From: Allofrancisella guangzhouensis
GTDB taxonomy: Bacteria > Pseudomonadota > Gammaproteobacteria > Francisellales > Francisellaceae
Length of the DNA stretch: 64,000 nucleotides
Reading direction: 5' to 3'
Assembly: GCF_000815225.1 (NCBI RefSeq)
Contig: NZ_CP010427.1
Coordinates: 1,594,483-1,658,482 of the forward strand
The position numbers were made by a program, and so were the translations under genes. This document shows, in pieces, positions 62,633 to 64,000 of this stretch. Below the pieces are notes generated by a model. It ran no database searches. It saw nothing but the letters and a program-made list of their open reading frames with translations, and was not told the DNA's origin. Position 1 is the stretch's first letter. The number at the start of each line of letters is the position of its first letter.

Positions 62633-64000
62633 ATGAATTCAATACTAAAATATTCTGTCTTACCAGATTTAGCCGATTTTAAAGAAAATGAAGTAAAAAC
62701 AGCCATAGATACAGTTATCGAAGAAGCTGAAAATAATCTAGAAAATGCCCTGAAAACCAAAAGTATAACCTGGGAAACCCTTTTAAAACTTGAAGAAGAT
62801 AGTGAAAAAATCACTCAAGCCTTTTCAACTATTTCTCATATGAATGCTGTATGTAATACCAAAGAATTACGAGAAAGTTATGAATACGTTGTAACAAAAC
62901 TTACTAACTTTTACATAAAAGTAGGACAAAATAAAGAGCTATTTAGCTTTTACCAGCAAATACAGGACCAAAATTTAAGTTCAGAGCAAGCACAAACCAT
63001 ACGTAAAGCTATAGTTAGCTTTGAAATGTCAGGGGTAAACCTGCAGGAGTCCAGTAGACAAAGGTTACAAGAAATATCCGAAGAATTAGCCCAACTAGCT
63101 AGCAAATTTGAAAACAACGTTTTAGATGCTACTATGGGTTGGGCTTACACTACTGATAATGATGAATATTTAAGTGGATTATCAAAAAATACTATCCAAG
63201 CAGCTAAGGATAAAGCTAAACAAAAAAAGCTAAATTCAAAATATGCTCTCGGCATAGATATTCCAACTTATTTAACAGTAATGCAACAGGCCGATAAAAG
63301 AGAGTTGAGGGAAATATTTTATAAAGCATACTCAACAAAAGCTTCAAAAGAAGCTGACAACATTAGCTTTGATAATGATAAAAATATTGAGAAAATCCTA
63401 AAATTACGTATTGAAAAATCTCAGATATTAGGTTTCAAAAGTTATGCTGAGTATTCATTATTCACAAAGATGGCTGAAACCCCAGACCAGGTTTTAGAAC
63501 TTTTAAACAAACTTTTGGACAAATCAAAACTACAAGCAAAAAAAGAATTAGAGGAGTTAAATATTTTTGCTAAAGAAAATGGTTTAGCTGATGATCTAAA
63601 ACCTTGGGACACAACATACTATGCTGAGAAACTTAAAAAAACTAGATATGATTTTACAGCCGAGGAGCTAAGAGAATATTTCCCTCTGGAAAAAGTACAG
63701 CAAGGTTTATTTAAAATCCTTAATTCTATATATGGTTTAGAGATAAAAGAAAATACTTCTTATAAAAAATACATTACTGAACAACTAACTTTTGATTTTT
63801 TCAAAAATGAAAAATATATAGGTAGCATAATTTGCGATTTATTTGCTAGAGATAATAAACGTGGTGGTGCTTGGATGGATGGCTCTCGTACAGCATTTAT
63901 AAAATCTAACGGTAAAGTACAAAACCCGGTTGCTTATGTAACTTGTAACTTTCTACCGCCATCTAAACAAGGTGCTAACCTAACTCATAACGATGTTGTT
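62633..64000 (+). CDS. prlC: oligopeptidase A (M3 family), 3' end outside window
   Basis: The frame opens with ATG 62633, GAGGTG seven bases ahead, and runs to the window edge (456 codons of a family near 670-680). It reads NSILKYSVLPDLADFKENEVKTAI, then ASKFENNVLDATMGWAY, KYALGIDIPTYLTVMQQADKRELREIFYKAYSTKAS and FAEYSLFTKMAETPDQVLELL-type segments, all M3/oligopeptidase A landmarks, through GAWMDGSR and PVAYVTCNF. The HEFGH zinc site lies beyond the end and cannot be seen. It degrades short peptides, including signal peptide remnants. Confidence 0.93.
   Translation, partial: MNSILKYSVLPDLADFKENEVKTAIDTVIEEAENNLENALKTKSITWETLLKLEEDSEKITQAFSTISHMNAVCNTKELRESYEYVVTKLTNFYIKVGQNKELFSFYQQIQDQNLSSEQAQTIRKAIVSFEMSGVNLQESSRQRLQEISEELAQLASKFENNVLDATMGWAYTTDNDEYLSGLSKNTIQAAKDKAKQKKLNSKYALGIDIPTYLTVMQQADKRELREIFYKAYSTKASKEADNISFDNDKNIEKILKLRIEKSQILGFKSYAEYSLFTKMAETPDQVLELLNKLLDKSKLQAKKELEELNIFAKENGLADDLKPWDTTYYAEKLKKTRYDFTAEELREYFPLEKVQQGLFKILNSIYGLEIKENTSYKKYITEQLTFDFFKNEKYIGSIICDLFARDNKRGGAWMDGSRTAFIKSNGKVQNPVAYVTCNFLPPSKQGANLTHNDVV

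Overview
The window is about 64 kb of an AT-rich gammaproteobacterial chromosome that can be placed in the genus Francisella from its content. It carries the genus-typical second RNA polymerase alpha subunit (rpoA2), the tandem 17-kDa lipoproteins LpnA (Tul4) and LpnB, and two LbtU/FslE-type siderophore porins. Most genes are intact housekeeping genes, but at least six are broken: an aromatic amino acid permease remnant, an IS5-type remnant, a dienelactone hydrolase, an MFS transporter, an ISAs1 transposase and one porin. That pattern fits a host-associated or decaying genome. I cannot name the species.

Layout. 1-7.3 kb: end of a YhiN-type flavoprotein, a small HTH protein, an SDR, a type II NADH dehydrogenase, an APC permease and groEL/groES with a heat-shock-like promoter. 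7.3-9.3 kb: a small accessory patch with a candidate YopT-like cysteine protease, tRNA-Arg(CCG), an unidentified ORF fragment and an IS5-type remnant. 9.3-14.4 kb: rpoA2, rarA, ppx/gppA, trxA, rho. 14.6-20.3 kb: a permease fragment and a full rRNA operon on the minus strand (16S, tRNA-Ile, tRNA-Ala, 23S, 5S), preceded by tRNA-Ser and tRNA-Val; two near-consensus sigma-70 promoters are visible. 20.5-23.4 kb: a four-gene cassette (erythromycin-esterase-like protein, phosphoribosyltransferase, Host_attach protein, triply broken dienelactone hydrolase). 23.6-38.6 kb: metG with a frameshifted MFS gene, yciO-like, yciB, glk, ubiE-ubiJ-ubiB-HIT, comF, a BioC-like methyltransferase with a degenerate SAM motif, a secreted orphan, and der-murA-murB.

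38.7-44.7 kb is the second accessory region: an ISAs1-family element with clear ends and a 10-bp target duplication, an alpha/beta hydrolase with a GFSRGA nucleophile elbow and a disordered tail, and two tandem siderophore porins, the first of which has its signal peptide put out of frame by a run of nine A. 44.8-58.1 kb: malic enzyme, ribF-ileS-lspA, a lipoprotein, rlmE, a tight parA-parB-amidotransferase-SGNH hydrolase operon and topA. 58.1-64 kb: an orphan gene, an O-antigen-ligase-like protein, a 168-bp MITE-like inverted-repeat element, lpnB and lpnA, a Mth938-like protein, and the start of oligopeptidase A running off the window.

The most interesting points are the candidate C58/YopT-like protease (Cys40, His216, Asp231), the GFSRGA hydrolase next to the IS, the homopolymer-interrupted porin and MFS genes (possible slippage or phase-variable switches), and the TA-flanked MITE-like element. 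All functional calls come from reading the sequence; no database search was run.
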